The notes below the pieces were generated by a model that ran no database searches, was not told the origin of the DNA, and was given only the letters and a program-made list of their open reading frames with translations. Made by a program: the position numbers and the translations under genes. A stretch of DNA of 51,619 nucleotides from Burkholderiaceae bacterium (GTDB lineage: Bacteria; Pseudomonadota; Gammaproteobacteria; Burkholderiales; Burkholderiaceae_C), in contig JAFMFB010000015.1 of assembly GCA_017856435.1 (NCBI GenBank), forward strand, positions 1 to 51,619, in the 5' to 3' direction. Positions 26,355 through 36,056 of this stretch are shown here, piece by piece; the stretch's first letter is position 1, and the number at the start of each line of letters is the position of its first letter.

Positions 26355-27251
26355 GTGAAAACCGCTGAGCGGGGCATTGGCACCGGGTTGATGCTGGCCG
26401 CGATCGGCTCGATTGCGTTTTCCGGCAAGTCCATCATCATCAAACTGGCCTATCGCTACGGTGTCGATGCAGTCACCCTGATCATGTACCGCATGCTGTT
26501 TGCGCTGCCGCTGTTTCTGGCCATGGCCTGGTGGGCCAGCAAAAACAAGCCGCCGCTCAGCGGCCGTGATTGGCTCCATGTATTCGGACTGGGCTTCAGT
26601 GGTTATTACCTGGCCAGTTTCCTGGACTTTGCCGGTCTGACCTACATCACGGCCTCTCTCGAGCGGCTGATCATCTACCTGACCCCCACTCTGGTTCTGT
26701 TGCTCGAGCGGGTGGTGTTTGGCCGGGCCATCACCAAAATCCATCTGCTTGGGTTTGCACTGAGTTACGGTGGCTTATTGCTGGTCTTCGGTCACGAAGT
26801 CAGCTTTGCCGGCTCCGAGGTGGCCCTGGGCATGCTGCTGGTCTTTGGCAGCGCTGTCAGCTACGCCCTGTACCTTACCTACAGCGGCGAGCTGGTGCGC
26901 CGTCTGGGGTCCCTGCGCCTGGTGGGGCTGGCCACCAGCGTGGCCTGTGTCCTGTGCATCACCCAGTTTGTCCTGCTGCGCCCGCTGCAGGCGGCGCAGG
27001 TGCCCAGCGAGGTGCTTTGGCTGTCTCTGCTCAACGCCACCGCCTGTACTGCAGTGCCGGTGCTGCTGGTGATGATGGCCATCGAGCGCATTGGGTCAAG
27101 GCTGACCGCCCAGGTGGGCATGGTCGGCCCCCTGTCCACCATTTTGATGGGCATCTGGCTGCTGGCCGAGCCCGTTTCTTACTGGCTGGCCGCGGGTACC
27201 GCGATGGTCATCACCGGAATCTATGTTTTCAGCCGAACGGCCCGGGGCTGA
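26355..27251 (+). CDS. DMT-superfamily transporter (EamA)
   Basis: 298 residues with about ten hydrophobic segments arranged as two EamA repeats (about 12-140 and 155-290). The first repeat holds SGKSIIIKLAYRYGVDAVTLIMYR and the second ends WLLAEPVSYWLAAGTAMVITGIY, both typical of drug/metabolite exporters. The GTG at 26355 is the likely start; the ATG at 26391 would cut into the first membrane helix. Substrate unknown. It follows the GGT homologue by 44 bp. Confidence 0.83.
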   Translation: MKTAERGIGTGLMLAAIGSIAFSGKSIIIKLAYRYGVDAVTLIMYRMLFALPLFLAMAWWASKNKPPLSGRDWLHVFGLGFSGYYLASFLDFAGLTYITASLERLIIYLTPTLVLLLERVVFGRAITKIHLLGFALSYGGLLLVFGHEVSFAGSEVALGMLLVFGSAVSYALYLTYSGELVRRLGSLRLVGLATSVACVLCITQFVLLRPLQAAQVPSEVLWLSLLNATACTAVPVLLVMMAIERIGSRLTAQVGMVGPLSTILMGIWLLAEPVSYWLAAGTAMVITGIYVFSRTARG

Positions 27252-27303
27252 CAGCCCGTATCATTCGACCGGTTCAAACGATTTTTTTTAACAAGGATTC
27301 AAC

Positions 27304-28092
27304 ATGGATTTAGGCATTGCAGGCAAATGGGCGCTGGTCGGTGGCGCCAGCAAGGGGCTGGGCTTTGGGTGTGCACAAGCCCTGGCCAATGAAGGCGTCA
27401 ATGTGGTGATCGTGGCGCGTGGCGCTGAAGCGCTTCAGGCTGCTGCCGCCAAAATCACGGCCCAGGCCAAGGGCGTGCAGGTCATTGCGGTGGCCACCGA
27501 CATCACCACCGTGGCCGGGCGCGAAGCCATCTTTGCCCACCGCAAAGAATTCGACATCGTGGTCACCAACGCCGGCGGCCCACCCCCGGGCGACTTCCGC
27601 GACTGGGACCGTGAGGCCTGGATCAAGGCGGTGGATGCCAACATGCTGACCCCGATCGAGCTGATCAAGGCCACGGTGGACGGCATGGCCAGCCGCGGCT
27701 TTGGCCGCATCATCAACATCACCTCCAGCTCGGTCAAGTCACCGATTGACGTGCTAGGCCTGTCCAATGGCGCGCGCAGTGGCCTCACTGGCTTTGTCGC
27801 GGGCGTGGCCCGTACCTCCAAGCTGGCCGCAGCCAATGTGACCATCAACAATCTGCTGCCCGGCACCTTTGATACTGACCGCATCAACGGCGTTGACGCA
27901 GCCACGGCACAGAAAACCGGCAAGTCGATGGCCGATGTGCGGGCGGCGCGGTTCGTCAAGATACCGGCCGGCCGCTTGGGTACGCCCGCCGAATTCGGCG
28001 CCATCTGTGCCTTTCTCTGCAGCCAGCAGGCCAGCTACATCACCGGCCAGAATGTGTTGGCCGACGGCGGCGCTTACCCGGGCACCTACTAA
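27304..28092 (+). CDS. SDR-family oxidoreductase
   Basis: 262 residues. The cofactor motif GGASKGLG is at 13-20 and NAG lies in VVTNAGGPPPGDF. The catalytic Ser is in IINITSSSVKSP. The usual YxxxK is replaced: after PIDVLGLSNGARSGL no Tyr-Lys pair appears, and an N-G-x-R-S arrangement stands in its place. This is a known divergence in the group containing 3-oxoacyl-ACP-reductase-like and L-fucose-dehydrogenase-like SDRs. The C-terminal GQNVLADGGAYPGTY is typical. The substrate cannot be inferred. Confidence 0.8.
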   Translation: MDLGIAGKWALVGGASKGLGFGCAQALANEGVNVVIVARGAEALQAAAAKITAQAKGVQVIAVATDITTVAGREAIFAHRKEFDIVVTNAGGPPPGDFRDWDREAWIKAVDANMLTPIELIKATVDGMASRGFGRIINITSSSVKSPIDVLGLSNGARSGLTGFVAGVARTSKLAAANVTINNLLPGTFDTDRINGVDAATAQKTGKSMADVRAARFVKIPAGRLGTPAEFGAICAFLCSQQASYITGQNVLADGGAYPGTY

Positions 28093-28117
28093 GCGCGTCC
28101 TGGCAGCCTCTGCACGG

Positions 28118-28618
28118 TCAGGGTCGGCGAGGCGCTCCCTGGGCGCCAGCCGCAGAGGGCTCGGGCTGGGTGCTGCGCGGTGAGATGGTCAGCACCGCCC
28201 TGGCCCCGCCCTCCAGAAAGCCTGCTTCGCTCAATTCCACGGTGATGCTTCGATCGGCTTTGGTGAACACCAGCAGGCTGTTCTTGCCGCGCACCGCGCT
28301 CACCAGCATCCAGCCCTGGCGCGGGTATTGCTGAAGAAAATAGTTGTAGGCCTCGCTACTGGCCTGATTGAGCTGCAGCACCATGCGCCCGATCCAGTTC
28401 TGCCCGGAACCGAAAATCAGCGACTTGTCATAGTCAACCTTGGCGCCCCCGGGCGGAATCAGTCCGGCCGAGGTCAGGTCACTGGCCGACACGCCCGCAG
28501 ACTTTGCCGCATTGGTATCTTTGCCCAGGTCCACCGAGCTGCCGGTGCTGCTGCAGGCCACCACCGAGACCGCCAGCAGGCAGGCCAGGCAGCGCAGCAA
28601 AAGAGTGTTTGGTTTCAT
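28118..28618 (-). CDS. predicted lipoprotein, function unknown
   Basis: 166 residues with a lipoprotein signal: MKPNTLLLRCLACLLAVSVVAC ends in a V-V-A-C lipobox, with Ser-Ser after the Cys. The mature part has a small alpha/beta domain (LIFGSGQNWIGRMVL, YFLQQYPRQGWMLVSAVRGK) and a disordered Pro/Gln-rich C-terminus. I recognise no named domain. Its ATG overlaps the stop of the EamA transporter upstream (ATGA), so the two are translationally coupled. It is convergent with the SDR gene (25-bp gap). Confidence 0.7.
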   Translation of the reverse strand: MKPNTLLLRCLACLLAVSVVACSSTGSSVDLGKDTNAAKSAGVSASDLTSAGLIPPGGAKVDYDKSLIFGSGQNWIGRMVLQLNQASSEAYNYFLQQYPRQGWMLVSAVRGKNSLLVFTKADRSITVELSEAGFLEGGARAVLTISPRSTQPEPSAAGAQGAPRRP

Positions 28619-29562
28619 GTCAATTTGTCTCCCAAGGCATTGGGTGTGATCTGGACGACCCGTCGACGGGAAGATATCACGATCCCACCCACGATCAGCA
28701 CAAAAGCCAGGCCATGATAAGGTTGCGGCAGCTCACCCAGCAGGACCGAAGAAAAGACGGCGGTGAACAGGGGGGTGAGGTTGGCAAAAAAACTGGCAAT
28801 GGTGGGTCCCGCCCTCTGCACCCCCACCCCCCAGCAACGGTAGGCCATCATGGCCGGTCCGATGGCAATGAACAACAGCGCGCTCGCCAGCGGCCAGCCC
28901 CACACGATGTGCGCATCGGTGAACGTCCACTCGCCCAATGTGAACAACGCAGACCAGCCCAGACCAAATACCATTTGCGCCAGCAGAAAGGCAATCCAGT
29001 CGCCCCGGATGTCTGCGGGCTCCAGGCCCGTTTGGGTTAGTAGCCAGCTGTACCAGGCCCAGGCGATGGCCGCCAGCAGGATGTACAGGTCGCCCGGCAC
29101 CAGCCGAACGCTGAGCAGATACGCCAGTTGTCCGCGCCCCAACACCAGCAGCACCCCGGCCATCGATAACATCGCCCCCAGCAACTGGCGCCGGGAAATC
29201 GGCGTGTCAAAAAACAGGCGCCCGATCAGCACCATCCAGACCGGTGAGCTGGCGGCCACCAGGGTGACATTGATCGGGCTGGACGTCTGCAGGGCCAGGT
29301 ATTGCAGCGCGTTGTAGGCCCCCACACCCAGCAAGCCCAGTAGGACAAAGCGACGCCAGGCGGGCCACAGGGAACTGCCCGGTCGCAGCAGTCTGAAACC
29401 AAACGGCAGCAGCAGCACAAAGGCCAGCACCCAGCGCAGCAGGTTCAGGGTTATGGGCGGCACCAGGTCGCTCACCATGCGCCCGACAATCACATTGCCT
29501 GCCCACATCAGGGGCGGCACAGTCAGCAACAGGGCCGTGGTCGGGGTCAGGCGTGCATTCAT
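28615..29562 (-). CDS. DMT-superfamily transporter (EamA)
   Basis: About 315 residues from ATG 29562 (MNARLTPTTALLL). A longer frame back to 29640 has an N-terminal polar extension not seen in the family. Ten hydrophobic segments form two EamA repeats: TVPPLMWAGNVIVGRMVSDLVPP starts the first, and SVLLGELPQPYHGLAFVLIVGGIVI ends the second. The substrate is unknown. It is co-translated with the downstream lipoprotein and divergent from the quinone oxidoreductase gene (122 bp apart). Confidence 0.83.
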   Translation of the reverse strand: MNARLTPTTALLLTVPPLMWAGNVIVGRMVSDLVPPITLNLLRWVLAFVLLLPFGFRLLRPGSSLWPAWRRFVLLGLLGVGAYNALQYLALQTSSPINVTLVAASSPVWMVLIGRLFFDTPISRRQLLGAMLSMAGVLLVLGRGQLAYLLSVRLVPGDLYILLAAIAWAWYSWLLTQTGLEPADIRGDWIAFLLAQMVFGLGWSALFTLGEWTFTDAHIVWGWPLASALLFIAIGPAMMAYRCWGVGVQRAGPTIASFFANLTPLFTAVFSSVLLGELPQPYHGLAFVLIVGGIVISSRRRVVQITPNALGDKLT

Positions 29563-29684
29563 CAGGGCTACTGTAACAAGCTTGAGCCAGCTCCTGAGCC
29601 CAGGCTGTGGCGAACTGCTGCTGCCAGCCGCAGCAGTCATGGCACACTAGCGTCCGTCGTTTTTTCCAATTGGAGATTTTTTTC

Positions 29685-30680
29685 ATGACCCAGATTTCTT
29701 CCCGCGTCGTTCGCATCGATCAGAACGGCGGACCCGAGCAACTCAAGATTGTCAACGTGATGGTGGGTGACCCCGGCCCGGGCGAGATTCGCATCCGCCA
29801 CAAGGCCTGCGGCCTGAACTACATCGACACCTACCAGCGCTCGGGCCTGTACAAGCTGCCCCTGCCGCTGAGCCTGGGCATGGAAGCCTCGGGCGTTGTC
29901 GAAGCCGTGGGCGACGGCGTAACCCACCTCAAGGTGGGCGACCGCGCCGCCTATGCCAGCCAGCCCCCGGGGGCTTACTGCGAAGTGCGCGTCATGCCGG
30001 CCAAGACGGTCTGCAAGCTGCCCGATGACATCTCGTTTGAGACCGGCGCGGCGATGATGCTCAAGGGCCTGACGGTGCAGTACCTGCTGCGCCGTACCCT
30101 GCCCGTGGGTGGCCTGCAGGCAGGCGACCACATCCTGTTTCATGCCGCCGCAGGGGGTGTGGGCCTGATCGCCTGCCAGTGGGCCGCGGCCCTGGGCCTG
30201 CAACTGATCGGCACCGCCGGCTCCGACGCCAAATGCGCCCTGGCCAAGGCCAATGGTGCGGCCCATGTGATCAACTACGCCAAGGAAGATTTTGTTGCCC
30301 GGGTCAAGGAAATCACCGGCGGCAAAGGCCTCAAGGTGGTCTATGACTCGGTGGGCAAGGACACCTTCATGAAGTCGCTGGACTGCCTGCGCCCCTTCGG
30401 GCTGGCGGTCAATTTTGGCAACGCCTCGGGCAAGGTCGAACCGTTTGATCTGAACATTCTGGCGGCCAAGGGCTCGCTCTACACCACCCGCCCCACCGTG
30501 TTCTCGCACAATTCCAGCCGCGAATCAGCCCAGGAAATGGCTGACGATCTGTTTGGCATGGTCAGCAGCGGCAAGGTGAAGATTCCAATCGACCAGACCT
30601 ACCCGCTCGATCAAGTGGCGCAGGCGCATATCGACCTGGAGTCCCGCAAGACCACCGGCTGCACTGTGCTCACGCTCTGA
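29685..30680 (+). CDS. qor: NADPH:quinone oxidoreductase (zeta-crystallin type)
   Basis: 331 residues from ATG 29685, preceded by TGGAGA. It is a zinc-free medium-chain dehydrogenase. The N-terminal GroES-like domain has KACGLNYIDTYQRSGLY and GMEASGVVEAVGDGV; the Rossmann domain has HAAAGGVGLIACQWA and binds NADPH. VYDSVGKDTF and RPTVFSH follow. Length and motifs match E. coli QorA, which reduces quinones by one electron and protects against oxidative stress. It ends at a strong bidirectional terminator shared with lspA. Confidence 0.9.
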   Translation: MTQISSRVVRIDQNGGPEQLKIVNVMVGDPGPGEIRIRHKACGLNYIDTYQRSGLYKLPLPLSLGMEASGVVEAVGDGVTHLKVGDRAAYASQPPGAYCEVRVMPAKTVCKLPDDISFETGAAMMLKGLTVQYLLRRTLPVGGLQAGDHILFHAAAGGVGLIACQWAAALGLQLIGTAGSDAKCALAKANGAAHVINYAKEDFVARVKEITGGKGLKVVYDSVGKDTFMKSLDCLRPFGLAVNFGNASGKVEPFDLNILAAKGSLYTTRPTVFSHNSSRESAQEMADDLFGMVSSGKVKIPIDQTYPLDQVAQAHIDLESRKTTGCTVLTL

Positions 30681-30720
30681 GTCAAAGCTACCTGTCAGGC
30701 GCAGCGCTCTGCGCTTGGCA

Positions 30721-30752
30721 AAGCCCGGCCAACGCCGGGCTTTTTTATTTTT
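30721..30752. terminator. intrinsic terminator between convergent qor and lspA
   Basis: AAGCCCGGC (30721-30729), a CAAC loop and GCCGGGCTT (30734-30742) form a 9-bp perfect stem, followed by TTTTATTTTTT on the plus strand. On the minus strand the stem is preceded by an A-rich and followed by a short T-containing run. It clearly ends qor and may also serve lspA, whose stop codon lies inside its T-tract. Confidence 0.9.
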
Positions 30753-31239
30753 TGGATCGGGCCACCCGCAGCAACTCGTCCAGGATCAGGCAGGCCGCGC
30801 CCACGGTGATCGCGCTGTCGGCCACATTGAAGGCCGGAAAATGCCAGGCGCCGATATGAAAATCGACAAAGTCGATCACATAGCCATGCAGGATGCGGTC
30901 CAGCACATTGCCCACCGCGCCGCCCAGCATGCAGGCCAGGGCAAAGCTGAACAGCCGCTGGGAGCTATGGGAGCGCAACATGACCACAATGAAGACCATG
31001 GCCAAACCCCCCACCGCCACAAAAAACCAGCGTTGCCAGCCCGAGGCATCGGCCAGAAAGGAAAAGGCTGCGCCGGTGTTGTGAACCCGTACCAGGTTCA
31101 GCCAGCCAAACAGCTGGGTGCCTTCACCCAACTGGTAGTAGGTGATGAGCAGCATCTTGCTCAGCTGGTCGAGCAGAAACAGGCCAAAGGCCAACCCCAG
31201 CCAGCGCATCAACCCCTGCGAATTGCCCGAGCGCGCCAT
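30745..31239 (-). CDS. lspA: lipoprotein signal peptidase (signal peptidase II)
   Basis: 164 residues, the normal size. Four membrane segments are visible. The conserved [41 protein letters not shown] and [11 protein letters not shown] boxes are all present; D123 and D141 fit the catalytic aspartate pair. It cleaves prolipoprotein signal peptides in the inner membrane. The ribF-ileS-lspA order is widespread in proteobacteria. An 82-bp spacer with tandem GC-rich hairpins (31265-31282 and 31284-31300) separates it from ileS. Confidence 0.95.
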   Translation of the reverse strand: MARSGNSQGLMRWLGLAFGLFLLDQLSKMLLITYYQLGEGTQLFGWLNLVRVHNTGAAFSFLADASGWQRWFFVAVGGLAMVFIVVMLRSHSSQRLFSFALACMLGGAVGNVLDRILHGYVIDFVDFHIGAWHFPAFNVADSAITVGAACLILDELLRVARSKK

Positions 31240-31321
31240 CAGTCAGCCCCGCAGGATCGCAACAGGGCCAGCACGCTGGCCCGCCGCTGGCCGTCAGCGG
31301 GCCGGTGCAGGGCCAAACCGC

Positions 31322-34174
31322 TCAGGCGCACTTGCGGTCCTCTCCGCTGCCGTAGAGGTTGCTGGTGCAGCGCTGGCACAGGGCCGGGTGCGCCGGGTCG
31401 TGCCCCACATCCTCGCGGTAATGCCAGCAACGGCCGCACTTTTGCAGCTGCAGGGTCTGCACCTGCACCGCCAGCTCGCTGCCAGCTTGCAAGCTGACCG
31501 ATGAAGTGATGAAGACAAACTTCAGGTCTTCGCCCAGGCTTTGCAGCAGGGCCAGGTCATTGGCCCCGGCCGTGATGCTCACATGCGCCTGCAGCGCCGC
31601 GCCGAGCTGGCCGGCCGCACGCACGGTCTCGATGTCCTTGTTGACCACATCCCGGATCTCACGAATGCGGCGCCACTTGTCCAGCAATACCGCATCCGCC
31701 GTGCCCAGCGGGACATAGGTTTCGACAAAGATGGACTCGGAGTCGCCAAACAGCTGCCAGGCCTCCTCGGCGGTGAAGCTAAGAAAGGGGGCCATCCAGC
31801 GCAGCATGGCCTGGGTGATCTGGTAGAGCGCGGTCTGGGCACTGCGCCGTGCCAGCGACTTGGGCGCCGTGGTGTAGAGCCGATCCTTCAGGATGTCCAG
31901 GTAGAAAGCGCCCAGGTCTTCCGAGCAATACACCTGCAGCTTGGCCACCACCGGGTGAAACTCATACACCTCGTAGTGGGCCAGAAATTCCTCCTGCAGG
32001 GCTGCGGCCCGGCTGAGCGCGTAGCGGTCAATCTCCAGCAGCTGATCAGCGGGCACGGTGTCCAGCGCGGGGTCAAAGTCGCTCACATTGGCCAGCAGGA
32101 AGCGCAAGGTGTTGCGAATCCGGCGGTAGGCGTCCACCACCCGCGCCAGAATCTTGTCATCGATGCCCAGGTCACCCGAGTAGTCGGTGGCGGCACACCA
32201 CAGCCGGATGATCTCGGCGCCCATCTTTTCGCTGACCTGCTGCGGCGCCACCACATTGCCAACGCTCTTGCTCATCTTGCGGCCCTGCCCATCGACCGTG
32301 AAGCCGTGGGTGAGCAGGCCCCGATAGGGCGCCCGTCCGTACATCGCGCAGGCGGTGAGCAGCGAGGAGTGGAACCAGCCGCGGTGCTGGTCGTGACCCT
32401 CCAGATACAAATCGGCCTCGGGACCGCCGTCTTCATGGCCACTGTGCGGATGCGAGGTCTTGAGTACCGTGGTGTGGGTGGTGCCCGAGTCGAACCACAC
32501 CTCCAGAATGTCGCTGCTCTTGCTCCAGCGCGCGGGCGCGCTGGTGTCACCGATGCGCTGCAGGATGTCGGCAGCGCTCAACTTGCTCCAGGACTCGATG
32601 CCGCCTTGCGCCACCACCTCGGCGGCCAGATCGATGATCTCGGGCGTGCGCGGGTGCGGCTCGCCGCTGTCCACGTCCAGCAGAAACGGCAGCGGCACGC
32701 CCCAGCTGCGCTGGCGCGAGATGCACCAGTCCGGCCGGTTGGCAATCATGTCGCGCAGGCGGGCCTTGCCGTTTTCCGGGTAGAAATTGGTCTGCTCGAT
32801 CGCTGCCAGGGCCAGCTGGCGCAGCGTCTGCGGTGCCTTGTCACGGGTGAAGATGCCCTCGCCCTCGTCCATGCGCACAAACCACTGGGCCGCAGCGCGG
32901 TAAATCACCGGCGTCTTGTGGCGCCAGCAGTGCGGATAGCTGTGGGTGATGTCGTGGCTGGCAAACAGGCGACCGGCTTGGCGCAGCGCCTCGATCACCA
33001 CCGGCACCGCCTTCCAGATGTTCATGCCACCAAACAGGGGGAAGTCGGCCGCGTAACTGCCGTTGCCCTGCACCGGATTGAGAATGTCCTCGTACTTCAG
33101 GCCATGGGCCACGCAACTATTGAAGTCATCCACGCCATAGGCCGGTGACGAGTGCACCAGGCCGGTACCGTCGTCGGCGGTGGCGTAGTCGGCCAGGTAA
33201 ATCGGGCTCAGGCGCCGGTAGCCCGCATCCACATCGTAAAGCGGATGCCTGAAATTGATCAGGCCCAGCTGTTTGCCCAGCGTGGTGGCCAGCACCGTGC
33301 CGCTGAGCTGGTAGCGTTCCATGCACTGCTGCACCAGACTGGCCGCCAGCACCAGCAGGCCGCGCTCGGTCTGCACCAGCGCGTACTCGAGCTCGGGGTT
33401 CAGGTTGAGCGCCTGATTGGCCGGAATGGTCCAGGCGGTGGTGGTCCAGATCACCGCATAGGCGGGTTGCGCCAGGCTTGGCAAGCCAAAAGCGGTCGCC
33501 AGCTTGTCGGGCTCGGCACATTCAAAGCCCACGTCCAGCGTGGTGCTCTTCTTGTCCTGGTACTCGATCTCGAACTCGGCCAGCGAGGAACCGCAGTCAA
33601 AGCACCAATAGACCGGCTTCAAGCCACGGTAAACAAAGCCGCGCTCCATCACCCGCTTGAAGGCGCGGATCTCGGCGGCCTCGTTCACATAGTCCATGGT
33701 GCGGTAGGGCTTGTCCCACTGGCCCAGCACCCCCAGGCGCTTGAAATCGGCCATCTGCTGAGCGATCTGCTCGGTGGCAAAGGCGCGGCTCTTGGCCTGC
33801 ATGGCGTCGCGCGGCAGGTTGCGTCCGTGCAGCTTCTCGATCGCGTTCTCGATCGGCAGGCCGTGACAGTCCCAGCCCGGGATGTACTGCGCATCCAGCC
33901 CCTTGAGCTGACGCGCCTTGACGATCATGTCCTTGAGGATCTTGTTGACCGCGTGGCCAATGTGGATCTGCCCGTTGGCGTAGGGCGGGCCATCGTGCAG
34001 GATGAATTTCGGCGCCCCGACGCGGGCAGCGCGCAGCTTCTTATAAACGCCCTGCTCGTCCCAGGCCTTGACCCAGCCCGGCTCGCGCTTGGCCAGATCG
34101 CCACGCATCGGGAAGGGGGTTTCAGGCAGGTTCAGCGTGGCGCGGTAATCGTCTTCGGAATTGTCAGTGCTCAT
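31322..34174 (-). CDS. ileS: isoleucyl-tRNA synthetase
   Basis: 950 residues from ATG 34174 ([10 protein letters not shown]); an ATG at 34210 would add 12 residues lacking conservation. Class I motifs: HIGH at 71-74 and KMSKS near residue 630. An editing CP1 insertion lies between them. The C-terminal zinc finger CGRCWHY...LCQRC is present, marking the eubacterial type. It charges tRNA-Ile and edits Val-tRNA-Ile. It overlaps the end of ribF by 11 bp, so translation is probably coupled. Confidence 0.97.
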   Translation of the reverse strand: MSTDNSEDDYRATLNLPETPFPMRGDLAKREPGWVKAWDEQGVYKKLRAARVGAPKFILHDGPPYANGQIHIGHAVNKILKDMIVKARQLKGLDAQYIPGWDCHGLPIENAIEKLHGRNLPRDAMQAKSRAFATEQIAQQMADFKRLGVLGQWDKPYRTMDYVNEAAEIRAFKRVMERGFVYRGLKPVYWCFDCGSSLAEFEIEYQDKKSTTLDVGFECAEPDKLATAFGLPSLAQPAYAVIWTTTAWTIPANQALNLNPELEYALVQTERGLLVLAASLVQQCMERYQLSGTVLATTLGKQLGLINFRHPLYDVDAGYRRLSPIYLADYATADDGTGLVHSSPAYGVDDFNSCVAHGLKYEDILNPVQGNGSYAADFPLFGGMNIWKAVPVVIEALRQAGRLFASHDITHSYPHCWRHKTPVIYRAAAQWFVRMDEGEGIFTRDKAPQTLRQLALAAIEQTNFYPENGKARLRDMIANRPDWCISRQRSWGVPLPFLLDVDSGEPHPRTPEIIDLAAEVVAQGGIESWSKLSAADILQRIGDTSAPARWSKSSDILEVWFDSGTTHTTVLKTSHPHSGHEDGGPEADLYLEGHDQHRGWFHSSLLTACAMYGRAPYRGLLTHGFTVDGQGRKMSKSVGNVVAPQQVSEKMGAEIIRLWCAATDYSGDLGIDDKILARVVDAYRRIRNTLRFLLANVSDFDPALDTVPADQLLEIDRYALSRAAALQEEFLAHYEVYEFHPVVAKLQVYCSEDLGAFYLDILKDRLYTTAPKSLARRSAQTALYQITQAMLRWMAPFLSFTAEEAWQLFGDSESIFVETYVPLGTADAVLLDKWRRIREIRDVVNKDIETVRAAGQLGAALQAHVSITAGANDLALLQSLGEDLKFVFITSSVSLQAGSELAVQVQTLQLQKCGRCWHYREDVGHDPAHPALCQRCTSNLYGSGEDRKCA

Positions 34175-35228
34175 GATGGCGGGTAGATGCGAAATACGCC
34201 CGCGCATCATCGATGTCTTTTGCGATGCCGCGCCTTAGCGATTCCAGGCTGTCGTACTTCAGTTCGTCGTGCAGCTTGTGGAGCAGTTCCACGCGGATGA
34301 TTTTACCGTAGGCCCCCTCATGCCCCAGTTCCTGCGGCCAGTCCAGGCAGTGGGTCTCCAAAAGCACCCTGCCGCCATTGACATCATCGGCGTCCAGCGA
34401 CGGGCGCACGCCCAGGTTGGCCACGCCGCGCAAGACCTGATCGGCCAGCCCATGCACCTGCACCGCAAAGATACCGCAGGCCGCGGGCTTCCAATGGGTA
34501 AAGCGCTGGTTCAGTGTCTTGAAGCCCAGTTCGCGCCCGAGCTTGCGCCCGTGCAGCACATGGCCGGAGATGTGATACGGGTGGCCCAGCAGCCGGGCCA
34601 CATCCTGCATGCGCCCCTCGGCCAGGGCCTGGCGCACCATTGAGCTGGAGATGCGCTGCCCGGGGCCAGCACGCTCGGGCAGGTCGGCCTCAGGGCCAGC
34701 ACCCGAAGGGCTTCTGTGATCAGCGCCCGGCAGCGGGTAGGAAATTTCATAACTATTCATGCGCGCCACATCCATGCCCAGGGACGGGCCCACCGAGTTG
34801 AGCAGCGCAAAGTCGCCCGCACGCTTGGCGCCAAACCGAAAATCATCGCCCACCAGCAGGTAGCGTGTTCCCAGGCCGTTCACCAGCACCTCTTGCACAA
34901 AAGCCTGTGGGCTGAGGGCGGCCAGCCGGGCATCGAAGGGCAGGACCACCACCTGCTCCACCCCACAGCGCTGCAGATCGCTGAGCTTGTCGCGCAAGGT
35001 GGCAATGCGCGCCGGGGCCAGGCCGGGGTTGTGGGACAGCTGCGCAAAATAGTCGCGCGGGTGCGGCTCAAAGGTGAGCGCGCAACTAATCAGGCCACGC
35101 TGGCTGGCCTCGCCACGCATCAGGGCGAGCATGGCCTGGTGGCCCCGATGCACGCCATCAAAGTTGCCCAGGGTCAGGGCACAGGCGCTGGCAATGCCAG
35201 GGTGATGAATACCGCGAAATACCTTCAT
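34164..35228 (-). CDS. ribF: bifunctional riboflavin kinase / FAD synthetase
   Basis: 354 residues from ATG 35228 ([10 protein letters not shown]). The N-terminal FAD synthetase domain has [13 protein letters not shown] (19-31) and, at about 112, [18 protein letters not shown]. The C-terminal riboflavin kinase domain (about 195-320) has [20 protein letters not shown]. The usual PTAN motif reads KTLN here: Thr and Asn remain, while Pro and Ala are changed. It makes FMN and FAD. The middle of the protein has an extra Ser/Pro/Gly-rich insert ([18 protein letters not shown]) before [10 protein letters not shown], longer than in E. coli RibF. Confidence 0.93.
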   Translation of the reverse strand: MKVFRGIHHPGIASACALTLGNFDGVHRGHQAMLALMRGEASQRGLISCALTFEPHPRDYFAQLSHNPGLAPARIATLRDKLSDLQRCGVEQVVVLPFDARLAALSPQAFVQEVLVNGLGTRYLLVGDDFRFGAKRAGDFALLNSVGPSLGMDVARMNSYEISYPLPGADHRSPSGAGPEADLPERAGPGQRISSSMVRQALAEGRMQDVARLLGHPYHISGHVLHGRKLGRELGFKTLNQRFTHWKPAACGIFAVQVHGLADQVLRGVANLGVRPSLDADDVNGGRVLLETHCLDWPQELGHEGAYGKIIRVELLHKLHDELKYDSLESLRRGIAKDIDDARAYFASTRHHEH

Positions 35229-35375
35229 GGACCGGCAGAGATTTGGAAACAACCAACACCCACCTGCATGTCAGGGGGCTGCTGGGGCAATCTGTCATGA
35301 AAACACGGTATATTGTCTCGCACTGTTTGACACGTTCTTGCTGGCTACCGGTTTATCTGTTGTAGGAGGCCTTGT

Positions 35376-35933
35376 TTGAAAGTCTTGAAGCTGTCTGCCC
35401 AGGGGCTGCCCCAGTCCTGGATCTCGCTGGAAGAAGCGGTGTTGCATTACGCCGCCGAGGAAGTGCGCTGGGAATCCGGCGCTGACATCGCGGTCTTTCA
35501 TGGCGGCCACAACGCCATCACCGGCCAGCAATCGATCATCACCGTCAACAGCATCATCGGCACCAAGGGCGTGCCCAGCATCAACCCGTTTGAGCTACGC
35601 CCCAGCCTGACCAACACCAAGCTGTTTGCGCGCGACCGCAATGTCTGCGCCTACTGCGGCAACCACTTTCATGAAACCGACCTCACCCGCGAACATGTGG
35701 TGCCCTTTGCCCAGCGCGGCCAGGACCACTGGATGAACGTGGTCACCGCCTGCCGCGCCTGCAACCACCGCAAGAGCCACCGCACCCCCGAGCAGGCCGG
35801 CATGCCCCTGCTCTATGCGCCCTATGTGCCCAGCCTGTGGGAAGACTTCATCCTGCGTAACCGGCGCATCCTGTCCGACCAGATGGAATTCCTGATGGCG
35901 CATGTGCCCAAGTCATCCAGGCTGCTGATTTAG
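35376..35933 (+). CDS. HNH endonuclease family protein
   Basis: 185 residues from a TTG at 35376 with an excellent TAGGAGG site 6 nt upstream; no ATG fits. The HNH/zinc finger is complete: C91-x2-C94, the EHV at 106-108, N121 and C126-x2-C129 followed by NH. Such stand-alone HNH proteins are common and conserved in Burkholderiales and resemble McrA-like nucleases, but their targets are not known. A TTGACA at 35327-35332 lies in the upstream region, without a clear -10 partner. It is divergent from ribF and convergent with the acyl-CoA dehydrogenase pair. Confidence 0.82.
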   Translation: MKVLKLSAQGLPQSWISLEEAVLHYAAEEVRWESGADIAVFHGGHNAITGQQSIITVNSIIGTKGVPSINPFELRPSLTNTKLFARDRNVCAYCGNHFHETDLTREHVVPFAQRGQDHWMNVVTACRACNHRKSHRTPEQAGMPLLYAPYVPSLWEDFILRNRRILSDQMEFLMAHVPKSSRLLI

Positions 35934-36000
35934 CACCTTCGCGCGACCGCCGCGCAAAGACAGGGCATAGACAGCGCGACGTCCGCACCAAACTCCCGCA

Positions 36001-36025
36001 CTCAGGCCGCCCATTCATGCCTGAG
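36001..36025. other. hairpin in the convergent HNH / acyl-CoA dehydrogenase spacer
   Basis: CTCAGGC (36001-36007) and GCCTGAG (36019-36025) form a 7-bp stem with an 11-nt loop in the 123-bp spacer. No T-run follows on either strand. It may be a weak or Rho-assisted stop, or chance. Confidence 0.3.
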
Positions 36026-36056
36026 GCGCGCGGGTTCCGCCCTTGCAAAACACCCC

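Noticed and set aside
31265-31300. Tandem GC-rich hairpins between ileS and lspA
   Set aside because: Stems are short with small loops and no T-run; GC-rich spacers often give such folds, so no terminator is called.
31541-33148. 535-codon plus-strand open frame inside ileS
   Set aside because: Antisense of isoleucyl-tRNA synthetase with no family match; length is explained by high GC.
33152-34186. 344-codon plus-strand frame opposite the ileS 5' half
   Set aside because: Antisense shadow without known domain.
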